Source: JAKALX01 sp964508715 (GTDB taxonomy: Bacteria; Chloroflexota; Dehalococcoidia; Tepidiformales; Tepidiformaceae). From it: a stretch of 64,000 bases of DNA. The notes beneath the pieces were generated by a model. It ran no database searches and was not told where the DNA came from. It saw only the letters and a list, made by a program, of their open reading frames with translations. The stretch's first letter is position 1; each line of letters begins with the position of its first letter. A program made the position numbers and the translations under genes. Shown here one piece after another: positions 27,547 through 34,951 of this stretch. The DNA is taken from NCBI GenBank assembly GCA_964508715.1, contig CAZDUX010000001.1:324209-388208 (forward strand). The letters run 5' to 3'.

Positions 27547-30500
27547 CTAGGCCCTCCTTACCGTGTTCAGGCCACCCTTGATGTAGCGCAGCATCGCCTC
27601 ACTCTCAGCCCCCGGTGCCATACCCGTGGTGCCGGGAGTCCAGTTGCCGTCTCCGGCCTTCGTGATTTTCACGAGCGTTTCCTTCGGCACGGTATTGATG
27701 CCGTGGTTATCTGCCTCACCTCCGAAGAGGAACGCCTGTGCAACCTTCGCCTTATGGAAGAGCGTGTCTGTCTGGTGCATCGGCATCGACCAGTCCTTCG
27801 TCACACTCTGGTGGGAGCCGTAACGGAAATTCGCCTGGTAGCCGGTATCGGCGCTGACAGCACGCCCGTCTGGCCGCGATTCGAGCGCTTTCACAGTTCG
27901 CTCCGTCGCGATGAAGTTACCGTGCTTGGTCATCACCACGCCGCGAGGGTAGGCGGGGTTGTACTTCAGGCGGAGCATGCACCGGGCGACCTTGTAGCGC
28001 GGGTCATCCGCCTTCCAGCCGATGAACGGGCGGTCGGCAGGGTTCGCGTCTACCCAGACGAAGTCGCCATCCTTGAGTCCGAGCTCCTTCGCATCCTCCG
28101 GGTTCATGTGGAGTTGCTGGTCGCCGACGCTCGGGAGCCGTTTGTCGGCTCGGTACGGGTCGGCGAAGTTACTCGCCCAGAGGACATTCCAGTCGGTTAC
28201 CGCCCACGAGGAGTGAACCGTGTGGCGCGTCTTCGGTGTGAGGAAATAGAACTTGTAGCCCTGTTCCCAGAGCGGGTTCTTCGTCTTCTTCGTCTCAGCC
28301 CACGAGAGCTTCACGTTGCGTACGGTGCGCCGCTCGGGGTCCATATCGTCCCACGGGATCCCGTAGTCATTCGGACGGATGAGCGGGTTGGTGGAGACGA
28401 TGACGTTTGGCAGATATGGCGTCGCCTCGGGGCCTTCGCGGTGGACGATGAAGTTCTCCCCGTATTCGATCGCCTCGGGGATGTCGCAATAGCTGTTCAG
28501 CCGGCCGGTATCCGTGTGGAACGGGTAGCTGTCGTGGATCTGCTCCCAGAACGGGATTCGCGGGTAGGTACGGAACTGGAGGAGCGACGAGCCGGGTTCG
28601 CCGAACTTCCCGGCCATGATGTCCTTGACGGTGTACCCACGGCAGGTCGCGCTCGAATCGAGGAGCCGCTGCATGTAGACCTCGGTGCGGCCTTCGAGTG
28701 CGAACTTCCAGTAATCAGTGAACGCCTTGTTACCCGTCTCCTTTGCCAGCGCCTGGCCGACACCAGCCATGATCGAGATGTCGTCCCTGGTGTCGTAGAG
28801 CGGCTCCATGCCGCCCTTCCAGATCTGGAGGAACGGGTTCTGGCACGAGGCGGTGACTTCAACCTGCTTCATCTCCATCCACGAGTTCGCCGGGAAGATG
28901 AAGTCCGAGTACTCGCAGGTGGCCGTCATCTCGATATCCTGCGTGACCACCATGTCGACCTTCGGCAGGACGTTGAAGATAACGCCGTAGGCCCATTTCG
29001 CGTTGTTGATGAGGTTGACGTTGGTCGTCCACTGTACCTTGGTGGGCGTGGGCATGTGCGTCTTGCCCGTGAACACCTTCCGCCCGGCTTTCGGCGTGTC
29101 GACGATGAGCGCCTGATCGCCGTGATCCCAGTAGGCGGGTTCCTCATCCTTTGTGTAGGCGTGTGCCTTGATGTTCTTGCCGTCGACGGTGTCATCAAGG
29201 GTAGGCTCGAACGGGTCTTCAGCGATCCAGCCCTTGAAACCGGGCCCCGATTGGGGGCTACCCTGGAAGAGGGCAGCCTTGTAGTTGCCGGCCCAGGAGT
29301 ATGCGCCACCACCCGGGATGCCGATGTTGCCCGTGAGCATGAGTGGCAGGAACTCGGCACGGTTGTGCAGCGTCGCGTGGAACCAGTGGTTGATCCCCTC
29401 GCCAACATGGACCGCAACCGGCTTGATCGTCGCGATATCATTCGCGAGCCGCTCCACGAGGTTCTTCGGAGCGCCGCTGATCTCCGAGACGGTGTCGAGG
29501 TCGTAGTCAGCGAGGTGGCGGCGGTACGCCTGCCAGAGCGTGAGGACTTCGATCTTCGATCCGTCCAGGCCGTTGACCGTGCCCGTGTACTCGAGGTCGG
29601 CGTCGTAACCCGTCCCGTCGTACCTGGTACCCACCTGGTCACGATTGATCGGCTTCAGTGACTTCGATTTGGCATCGTAAATCACATAGTCCTGGAGTTT
29701 CGCATATTGCTCTGCCGTGAGCCCCTGGGCCTTGAAGCTCACCCCGTCAGGCGAGAGTGATGGCTTGTAGCCGGCGATCACGTCGGCTGGGTTCAGGCGC
29801 TTGAGCGTGTCGGCCCGGAGCAACAGCGGGAAGTCGGTGAACCGCTTGACGAATGCGGCGTCATAGAGGTTGTGGTCCATGAGGTACTTGGTGATACCGA
29901 GGAAGATGGAGGTGTCACCAAGCCCGGGCCGGGTCGGAATCCAGTAGTCCGCCTTCGTTGCCGGAGGGCTGTATTCGGGCGTAATGGTCACGATCTTGCC
30001 GCCCCGCTCCATCATCTCGATGAAGAAGTGGGCGTCGGCCATCTTGTTTTCGACGAGGTTTTTGCCCACGCCGATGTGCAGCTTGGCACTGCGCATGTCG
30101 TTGAAGTCGCAGTCGGCGTTCTGGAGACCGGTGACGAACGGTGTACCGGGCGCCTGGTCACCGTGCCAGGTGTAGTTCGACCAGTTCCGGCCGCCCTTGG
30201 CGTCTTCGTGCTTCACGTTGCGTACGAACACATCGAGCAGCGCCATGCTGTTCGAGTTGCGGTACATGCCGTACTTACCCATCACGCCGAGGAGTCCCAT
30301 GCCGCCGCGGAACTTCATCGTCCGGGTACCGGCGCCCTCCATGGCCTCGACCATCTCGGGCTGATAGCCCTCGGCGAGCAGGATCTTCTTGCCTTCTTCG
30401 CCGGAGTAGCGCCTGGCGATGGCGATGAGCCCCTTCGCGGCGTAGGTGAAGGCCTCATCCCAGGACACCTTCACGAACGTATCCTGGCCGCGGGCGTCGA

Positions 30501-30981
30501 ACTTGTACTTCTTCCGCAGTTCGGGTGTGAATGGCTGGAAACCTTCGTCAGCCCACTGCTTCCAGCCTGCCCGGATCATCGGGCCCTTGAGGCGGTAGGG
30601 GCCGTAGACGCGCCGGGTGAGCGTGGCGCCCTTGTTACAGCCGCGAGGGTTCCACGCGTTCGTGGACTTGTTCCCCTGCAGGTCGCCAATTGCCTGCCCA
30701 TCGTAGTTCTGCTCTGTTCGCATCACCACACCGTTGCGCACAAAGGCGCGAAGCCGGCAGTTGTGGGTGCAGTTGGGCGCACAGATGAACGTGAAGCTGC
30801 TGTCATAGTGGTACTGGTCCCGGTACACCTTCTCCCAGTTACGGTCGGGGTAGGTGGCCAGCGGGTTATCGATTCCTGGCGCTGCCTGAAGGAACGCCAG
30901 TTGCGTCTCGGCATAGACCGCCGCCGCGGTTGCGGCGGTTGCCCCTCCGAGTTTGAAGAACGCTCGCCGGTTCATCGCCAT
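27547..30981 (-). CDS. Molybdopterin catalytic alpha subunit, type II DMSO reductase family (EbdA/ClrA/SerA/DdhA-like)
   Basis: A 1144-residue bis-MGD molybdenum oxidoreductase. The N-terminus is a Tat signal (MAMNRRAFFKLGG, Arg5-Arg6), so the enzyme is exported folded. The FS0 cluster motif is Cys67-x3-Cys71-x3-Cys75 plus Cys115 in NPRGCNKG; VYGPYRLKGPMIRAGWKQWADEGF follows as in the ethylbenzene dehydrogenase/chlorate/selenate reductase branch. A LQNADCDFNDMRSAK segment near residue 295 is the likely region of the Asp molybdenum ligand. The C-terminal MGD-binding domain has QQLHMNPEDAKELGLKDGDFVWV. The substrate cannot be read from sequence: hydrocarbon hydroxylation, chlorate, selenate or dimethyl sulfide are all possible. 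The start overlaps the MobB-FmdE gene. Confidence 0.93.
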   Translation of the reverse strand: MAMNRRAFFKLGGATAATAAAVYAETQLAFLQAAPGIDNPLATYPDRNWEKVYRDQYHYDSSFTFICAPNCTHNCRLRAFVRNGVVMRTEQNYDGQAIGDLQGNKSTNAWNPRGCNKGATLTRRVYGPYRLKGPMIRAGWKQWADEGFQPFTPELRKKYKFDARGQDTFVKVSWDEAFTYAAKGLIAIARRYSGEEGKKILLAEGYQPEMVEAMEGAGTRTMKFRGGMGLLGVMGKYGMYRNSNSMALLDVFVRNVKHEDAKGGRNWSNYTWHGDQAPGTPFVTGLQNADCDFNDMRSAKLHIGVGKNLVENKMADAHFFIEMMERGGKIVTITPEYSPPATKADYWIPTRPGLGDTSIFLGITKYLMDHNLYDAAFVKRFTDFPLLLRADTLKRLNPADVIAGYKPSLSPDGVSFKAQGLTAEQYAKLQDYVIYDAKSKSLKPINRDQVGTRYDGTGYDADLEYTGTVNGLDGSKIEVLTLWQAYRRHLADYDLDTVSEISGAPKNLVERLANDIATIKPVAVHVGEGINHWFHATLHNRAEFLPLMLTGNIGIPGGGAYSWAGNYKAALFQGSPQSGPGFKGWIAEDPFEPTLDDTVDGKNIKAHAYTKDEEPAYWDHGDQALIVDTPKAGRKVFTGKTHMPTPTKVQWTTNVNLINNAKWAYGVIFNVLPKVDMVVTQDIEMTATCEYSDFIFPANSWMEMKQVEVTASCQNPFLQIWKGGMEPLYDTRDDISIMAGVGQALAKETGNKAFTDYWKFALEGRTEVYMQRLLDSSATCRGYTVKDIMAGKFGEPGSSLLQFRTYPRIPFWEQIHDSYPFHTDTGRLNSYCDIPEAIEYGENFIVHREGPEATPYLPNVIVSTNPLIRPNDYGIPWDDMDPERRTVRNVKLSWAETKKTKNPLWEQGYKFYFLTPKTRHTVHSSWAVTDWNVLWASNFADPYRADKRLPSVGDQQLHMNPEDAKELGLKDGDFVWVDANPADRPFIGWKADDPRYKVARCMLRLKYNPAYPRGVVMTKHGNFIATERTVKALESRPDGRAVSADTGYQANFRYGSHQSVTKDWSMPMHQTDTLFHKAKVAQAFLFGGEADNHGINTVPKETLVKITKAGDGNWTPGTTGMAPGAESEAMLRYIKGGLNTVRRA

Positions 30982-32027
30982 CGAGCCTGTCTCCCTTCCA
31001 TCCCTGTGAGTACTCCCAGTTCCGCCGCACATGAGCGGCAGTAATCTCCGATTTCGTTGGTCACTTCGCGGCCGTCCGAGACCTCCTCCCCACAATGGAG
31101 GCAGTTGATGCGGCGCAAGGGTTTGCCGGGCAAGTCGAGCGGGTCGACCTCAAACGGCACGCTCATCATCGTCAGGAGTTCTGAACATGGCATGGCCAGA
31201 TAGGCTCGGATCTGTGCGGCCGTTAGGTCCTCACCGGGCTCGGCCACGGCACGTCCCCGAACGTCTCCACGGACGGAAATGCGCACAGCCTTCTGGTTGG
31301 TGAGGTCATAGAAGGTCGCGGCAAGCTTGCCATAATCCAGTAGCCGAAGCGTGCGCCTTCCTGGCCGGCAGCCTGTCAGCACCTGGACGGCGTCCACGGC
31401 ACAGCGGTCGGTTTCCACCGCAACGACGAGCCTTTTCGATGTATCGGGAAGTTCGATTCCGAGTGCGGCGGCACCGGCCAGGGCAAGCCGGGTACCAAGT
31501 ACGATGCCGGGGCAGGCGTGCCCGCCATGTGCCCTGGCGGCGACCCGAACCGACCGCGAAAGCAAGAGGTCCCTGGGAAGCATCGCGAGTAACCGTTGCG
31601 CTATCGGTGGCGCCTGGTCACGCGCGGTCGTCAGCGAGAATCGTGCGAGGACATCTTCTCCCGGCTCCGGATCGAGCGCGGTGGAGACCACCGACGGAAA
31701 TGGCTCAGGCGAATGCGTCTCAAGGAGCACCAGGTCGATGTCCACCGGGAGTGTGGCCACGAGTGCGCCCGGCTCGGGGGAGACCGGAGGGAGGGTAAGT
31801 TGAAGGCGGTCGGGACCACGCATGACCATCGCGGCCGGATGCTGGGCCCAGACTCGGCCCGAGGACTTCTCCGGCAGGTCGAGTTCATGGTGCGTCCGCT
31901 TCACCCAGGCGACATTCGCGTGCCCTCGCAGGGCAGCGACCAGTGACTCGCAGAGGGTCGACTTCCCCGACCGGGATGGTCCCCGGACGCAGACGACGAG
32001 TGGACCTGGAAACGACTCTGGAGCCAA
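30972..32027 (-). CDS. MobB - FmdE - zinc-ribbon fusion protein (molybdenum cofactor/enzyme maturation)
   Basis: A 351-residue three-part protein. Residues 10-110 are MobB-like, with P-loop GPSRSGKST (16-24) and the KRTHHELDLPEKSSGRVW segment typical of the GTP-binding MobB that assists molybdopterin guanine dinucleotide synthesis. Residues about 160-260 are an FmdE domain (AHGGHACPGIVLGTR, ETDRCAVDAVQVLTGC, LLDYGKLAATFYD), a family linked to molybdenum/tungsten formylmethanofuran dehydrogenases. Residues 309-333 form a zinc ribbon (CLHC...CRSC). The start is a TTG at 32027, supported by GAGAGG seven bases upstream. Its 3' end overlaps the alpha subunit start by about 10 bases, so it leads the operon and probably supplies the cofactor to this enzyme. 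Confidence 0.85.
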   Translation of the reverse strand: MAPESFPGPLVVCVRGPSRSGKSTLCESLVAALRGHANVAWVKRTHHELDLPEKSSGRVWAQHPAAMVMRGPDRLQLTLPPVSPEPGALVATLPVDIDLVLLETHSPEPFPSVVSTALDPEPGEDVLARFSLTTARDQAPPIAQRLLAMLPRDLLLSRSVRVAARAHGGHACPGIVLGTRLALAGAAALGIELPDTSKRLVVAVETDRCAVDAVQVLTGCRPGRRTLRLLDYGKLAATFYDLTNQKAVRISVRGDVRGRAVAEPGEDLTAAQIRAYLAMPCSELLTMMSVPFEVDPLDLPGKPLRRINCLHCGEEVSDGREVTNEIGDYCRSCAAELGVLTGMEGRQARWR

Positions 32028-32090
32028 CTGGAAGCCTCTCTATCGAGTCCCGATACGACACGAAAATGCGCCGGGCACGGGTACAGCACA

Positions 32091-32106
32091 TGTGACATTA
32101 GTCACA
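32091..32106 (-). promoter_or_regulatory. CRP/FNR-family operator (TGTGA-N6-TCACA)
   Basis: A perfect palindrome, TGTGAC-ATTA-GTCACA, 64 bases upstream of the first gene of the molybdenum-enzyme operon. The half-sites equal the CRP consensus (and the similar HcpR-type consensus) rather than the FNR TTGAT half-site. It is placed to control the operon. Confidence 0.65.
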
Positions 32107-32417
32107 AGCAGTGTAGGTGGGGCCTATCGGTCCATACGTAAACGGCCGAACGTTCCAACTTGATTGATTGGGCACGAGGTCCCCGCCCACGCGAGGCTTC
32201 GCCTCTCCCGGTGTCCTAATCCCGGGAATGCGAGCGGCCTCAAGTCACCCACGACACAGGCAAATGCAGCCTGCAGCCAACCGCGACACCCGAGGAGCCG
32301 CACCGTCACGGCGGCCATCACTGCCGGCCAGGTGACGTTCAGTACGACGCACGCCGCATGACCACCATCCGGGTCGGGATACAGGCGCTGTGGACGGGTA
32401 TGGAGAAAAGGAGGTGA
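32107..32417. other. Intergenic region, no gene seen
   Basis: About 310 bases between the CRP-like operator and the hairpin cluster. Short frames on both strands lack family features and ribosome sites. A small GAGGCTTCGCCTC hairpin is near 32192. It may contain an upstream part of the operon promoter or of an RNA gene. Confidence 0.4.
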
Positions 32418-32508
32418 GGGGGCGGCGCTGGAAAACCTGCGCCTGCCCCCCGGGGGTGGAGCGGACACCCCCTTCCGAGGCGCCGGCGTGCAGGTGGAGC
32501 GGACACCT
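32418..32508. ncRNA. Candidate structured RNA: three consecutive strong hairpins
   Basis: Hairpin 1 (32418-32450) pairs GGGGGCGGCGC with GCGCC-T-GCCCCC. Hairpin 2 (32452-32472) pairs GGGGGTG with CACCCCC. Hairpin 3 (32492-32508) pairs AGGTG with CACCT. Hairpins 2 and 3 share the same 7-base loop GAGCGGA, and the 15-mer GGTGGAGCGGACACC occurs in both. AAAAGGAGGTGA precedes the cluster but no start codon is correctly spaced. The strand is unknown. It could be a small RNA, a 5' leader or a degenerate mobile-element end. Confidence 0.4.
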
Positions 32509-32742
32509 CACGTCGGGCTGTTGCCTCGGCAGTCCGGATTCTAGCGGACGCTAAGTTGGACGCAACATGTCGCGAAATGCGCCGGCTAAATGGCGACGGC
32601 GTGCCGACGCTGGTTGCATGGAGCCGAAGTGCCTCCAACGGCTATTCCCGTCGGCAGCTTGACGTCCGCGGCATCGCCCCGGCCCTCGACGACAATTCCT
32701 CCCAGGCCAATTATTGCCTTGCGGGGCATGCGCACGGAGATC

Positions 32743-32748
32743 TAGACT
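32743..32748 (+). promoter_or_regulatory. -10 box (TAGACT) of a probable leaderless transcript
   Basis: TAGACT ends exactly six bases before the ATG of the DUF4280 gene. TTGCGG lies 18 bases upstream as a possible -35 box. No ribosome site is present. Confidence 0.55.
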
Positions 32749-32754
32749 CGTGGC

Positions 32755-33144
32755 ATGCCTCCAGCAGTCGTGATGGGCGCCACACTCACCTGCACCTTCG
32801 GTATGGCGCCGAGCAATCTCATCGTTCTCCCACAGAATCGCGTGATGATGGAGAACAAGCCGGCCGCCAATATCATGGACAACAAGCCGATAGCGAATGT
32901 CCCCCCATTCGGCATGTGCCAGAGCCTGGCGAATCCAACGGTTGCCTCGGCTACAGCCACAGCTCTCGGAGTTCTGACTCCGATGCCGTGCGTTCCGGTC
33001 ATCGTGGCGCCATGGGTTCCCGGCGCCGCGACCGTTCTCATCGCTAACATGCCCGCGGTGGACGCCACCTGCACCCTGACATGCAATTGGGGCGGGATTA
33101 TCAGCATCACAAACCCCGGTACGACAAAGGAACAGATCCCCTGA
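32755..33144 (+). CDS. DUF4280 PAAR-like protein
   Basis: A 129-residue protein whose full length matches the DUF4280 pattern as I know it: VVMGATLTCTFGMAPSNL at the N-terminus, IMDNKPIANVPPFGMC, SLANPTVASATATALGVLTPMPC, a proline-rich APWVPGA, and CTLTCNWGGIISI near the end, with several conserved Cys. DUF4280 members are PAAR-like and are usually found with type VI secretion or other contractile injection systems as spike-tip or effector-loading proteins. No sheath, tube, spike or baseplate gene is visible in this window, so it is an orphan here. Transcription appears leaderless. Confidence 0.85.
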   Translation: MPPAVVMGATLTCTFGMAPSNLIVLPQNRVMMENKPAANIMDNKPIANVPPFGMCQSLANPTVASATATALGVLTPMPCVPVIVAPWVPGAATVLIANMPAVDATCTLTCNWGGIISITNPGTTKEQIP

Positions 33145-33348
33145 TCACCATGGCCCGTGGATAACGCACCGGACCGAACCCAGTTCACTCCGTCGCTACC
33201 ACGATTAACCAATTCTCCGGAAGTACCGCGGATCGATGCGCAGGGATAGCCGGGGTTTCGCCGATCGACGCCGAACCCGGTGCCGTTCGGCCCATCCGAA
33301 TGCTTCGCCGATCTGTTGCGATGGTTACAACAGGACGCAGAGGGACAA

Positions 33349-33549
33349 ATGGTGACGCGAAAAAGGACAGTTCAGGTTGGCGAACGCGACGGGCGGTGGT
33401 TCGCGTGGACCGATGACCGGTTAGTGATGTGGTTCGAGAGTGAGTCGGACGCCCGCCACTGGGCGACTGCCTGGTCGTACCGGACGAGGCCTGCAGAGGC
33501 GGTGCTCGTTGACCATGGCACGGTCCGCGAGGTGATCTCGACGTACTGA
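33349..33549 (+). CDS. Small hypothetical protein (DUF2188-like fold possible)
   Basis: A 66-residue basic/aromatic protein starting MVTRKRTVQVGERDGRW after a GAGGG site. The pattern of a short beta hairpin (VGERDGRWFAWTDDR), a helix (SESDARHWATAWSYRT) and a final strand (AVLVDHGTVREVIS) resembles DUF2188-type small proteins, but I cannot be sure. It stands alone, between the DUF4280 gene and a convergent acyl-CoA dehydrogenase, and is followed by a strong terminator. Confidence 0.6.
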   Translation: MVTRKRTVQVGERDGRWFAWTDDRLVMWFESESDARHWATAWSYRTRPAEAVLVDHGTVREVISTY

Positions 33550-33570
33550 CTGGCAGCACGACGGCGGAGA

Positions 33571-33609
33571 GGCAAGGGCGGCGGCATATCTTGTGCCGCC
33601 GCCCTTGCC
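33571..33609. terminator. Strong bidirectional terminator
   Basis: A perfect 15 bp stem (GGCAAGGGCGGCGGC and its complement) with a 9-base loop, between the convergent small gene and acyl-CoA dehydrogenase gene. One arm ends in TTGCC-TT; it is symmetric enough to act both ways. Confidence 0.75.
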
Positions 33610-33618
33610 TTCGTGTCC

Positions 33619-34869
33619 CTATTCGCGCGGGCGGCCGAAGCCAAACATCACCTGTGCAACACGGCGCATCTGGATCTCCTCTGAGCCCTCGGTGATGCGA
33701 TAGCGGCGGTGATGGCGGTAAATGTGCTCGAACGGCAAATGGCGGGTGTAGCCCACGCCACCATGCACCTGGATCGCCCGGTCGGCTGCATCGCACACGA
33801 GCCGGTTCGCACGGTAATTACACATCGCGACTTTGTCGCTGATCTCCATGTGGTGCTTCTGGTCGAGCTCCCAGGCGGTCTTGCGAACCAGGTTGCGGAC
33901 CATCTCGCATTCCGTCTGAAGTTCGACAAGCGGCCACTGGATGGCCTGCCGTTCGGCAAGCGGTTTGCCAAAGGTGACCCGCTGCTTCGCGTATTCGATG
34001 GAGCGATTGATGCAATACTGGGTAGCGCCTACGCCCGATGCAGCTTGCCGGATGCGGTTTTCGTGGGTGAAGGTGTTCGCGAGTGCCAGGCCGTCGCCCT
34101 CGCGTCCAAGCAACGCCGTCGCGGGCACACGCACATCGGTAAGCGTGACCTCGGCATGGTCGGATGGCATGTTGAGCGTCCACCACATGAAGTCCACCGA
34201 AAACCCCTCGGTTTCGACGGGGACGATGAAGCAGCTGATGCCGCGGCCTCGCCCTTCCTCTCCCGAGGTCCGGGCGAAGATGAGGTCGTGCGTCGCGTTG
34301 TGAAGGCCGCTGTTGAAGCGCTTCTGACCGTTGATAATCCATTCATCGCCGTCGCGGACGGCCCTCGTCTCGAGCCATGAAGCATCGGAGCCGTGATTCG
34401 GCTCGGTGAGGCCGAACGCCACGCGCGTCTTCCCGTCGAACATGCCATCGAGGAATTCTTTCTTCTGTTCCTCGGTGCCGTAGTTCTCCCACATTTTCAC
34501 TGTTGGGAAATTGCCGACGATGGATGATTCGTTCTGGAGGTCGTTGTGGAGACCGAGGCCCTTGGCGGCGAGGTGCTCGCGGATGACGGCCATGCCGAGA
34601 TTGGTGCCGTCACGCCCGCCGTAGCGTTTCGGGAGCGAGTAGCGAAGGAGCCCGGCCTTGTCGGCGCGGCGCCGCATCTCGGCGAGAAGTTCCTCCCAGT
34701 CTTTCCGGGGTACGCCACCATTCTCGAAGTCGGTACGCGCGAACTCACGGCGGTGGTCGAAGAAGCGGATGTTGTCATCCTCTTGCTCGAGCGGTTTGAT
34801 CTCGCGTTCGATGAACTCATCGATCTCGGTGAGAACCTGAACGATGTCGGGTGGGATGTCGTAATCCAT
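33619..34869 (-). CDS. Acyl-CoA dehydrogenase
   Basis: A 416-residue FAD enzyme catalysing alpha,beta-dehydrogenation of acyl-CoA. Family motifs: FGLTEPNHGSDAS near residue 152 (FAD/substrate contact), VRVPATALLGREGDGLA near 245, the middle-domain segment EYAKQRVTFGKPLAERQAIQ, and IQVHGGVGYTRHLPFEHIYRHHRRYRITEGSEEIQ near the C-terminus, with the Glu of TEG at the usual catalytic-base position of medium-chain-type enzymes. The N-terminal half is longer and more charged than in short-chain enzymes. The ATG is preceded by CGGAGGAA. It lies near two CaiB-type CoA transferases and is probably part of the same catabolic locus. Confidence 0.93.
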   Translation of the reverse strand: MDYDIPPDIVQVLTEIDEFIEREIKPLEQEDDNIRFFDHRREFARTDFENGGVPRKDWEELLAEMRRRADKAGLLRYSLPKRYGGRDGTNLGMAVIREHLAAKGLGLHNDLQNESSIVGNFPTVKMWENYGTEEQKKEFLDGMFDGKTRVAFGLTEPNHGSDASWLETRAVRDGDEWIINGQKRFNSGLHNATHDLIFARTSGEEGRGRGISCFIVPVETEGFSVDFMWWTLNMPSDHAEVTLTDVRVPATALLGREGDGLALANTFTHENRIRQAASGVGATQYCINRSIEYAKQRVTFGKPLAERQAIQWPLVELQTECEMVRNLVRKTAWELDQKHHMEISDKVAMCNYRANRLVCDAADRAIQVHGGVGYTRHLPFEHIYRHHRRYRITEGSEEIQMRRVAQVMFGFGRPRE

Positions 34870-34951
34870 GGAAAGTTCCTCCGAAGGTTGCGGGTACTTC
34901 GTACGCTACGAACGAAGCCAATGCAACAGCCAGGCCGCCATGCAGCGCGTA

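Noticed and set aside
27703..29661. A 652-codon open frame antisense to the molybdoenzyme alpha subunit
   Set aside because: It is the complement of a well-supported gene in a GC-rich genome, has no family features, no ribosome site, and a low-complexity Arg/Val/Asp-rich composition.
29872..31044. A 390-codon plus-strand frame opposite the alpha subunit N-terminus
   Set aside because: Shadow of the alpha subunit and MobB-FmdE genes; no recognisable motif.
32429..32545. A short CTG-initiated frame (LENLRLPPGGG...) after AAGGAGGTGA
   Set aside because: The spacing from the ribosome-like sequence to the CTG is too long, the start codon is rare, and the region is dominated by hairpins.
32556..33047. 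A 163-codon plus-strand frame overlapping the DUF4280 gene
   Set aside because: The DUF4280 frame has clear family similarity and this frame gives a Ser/Arg/His-rich low-complexity translation.
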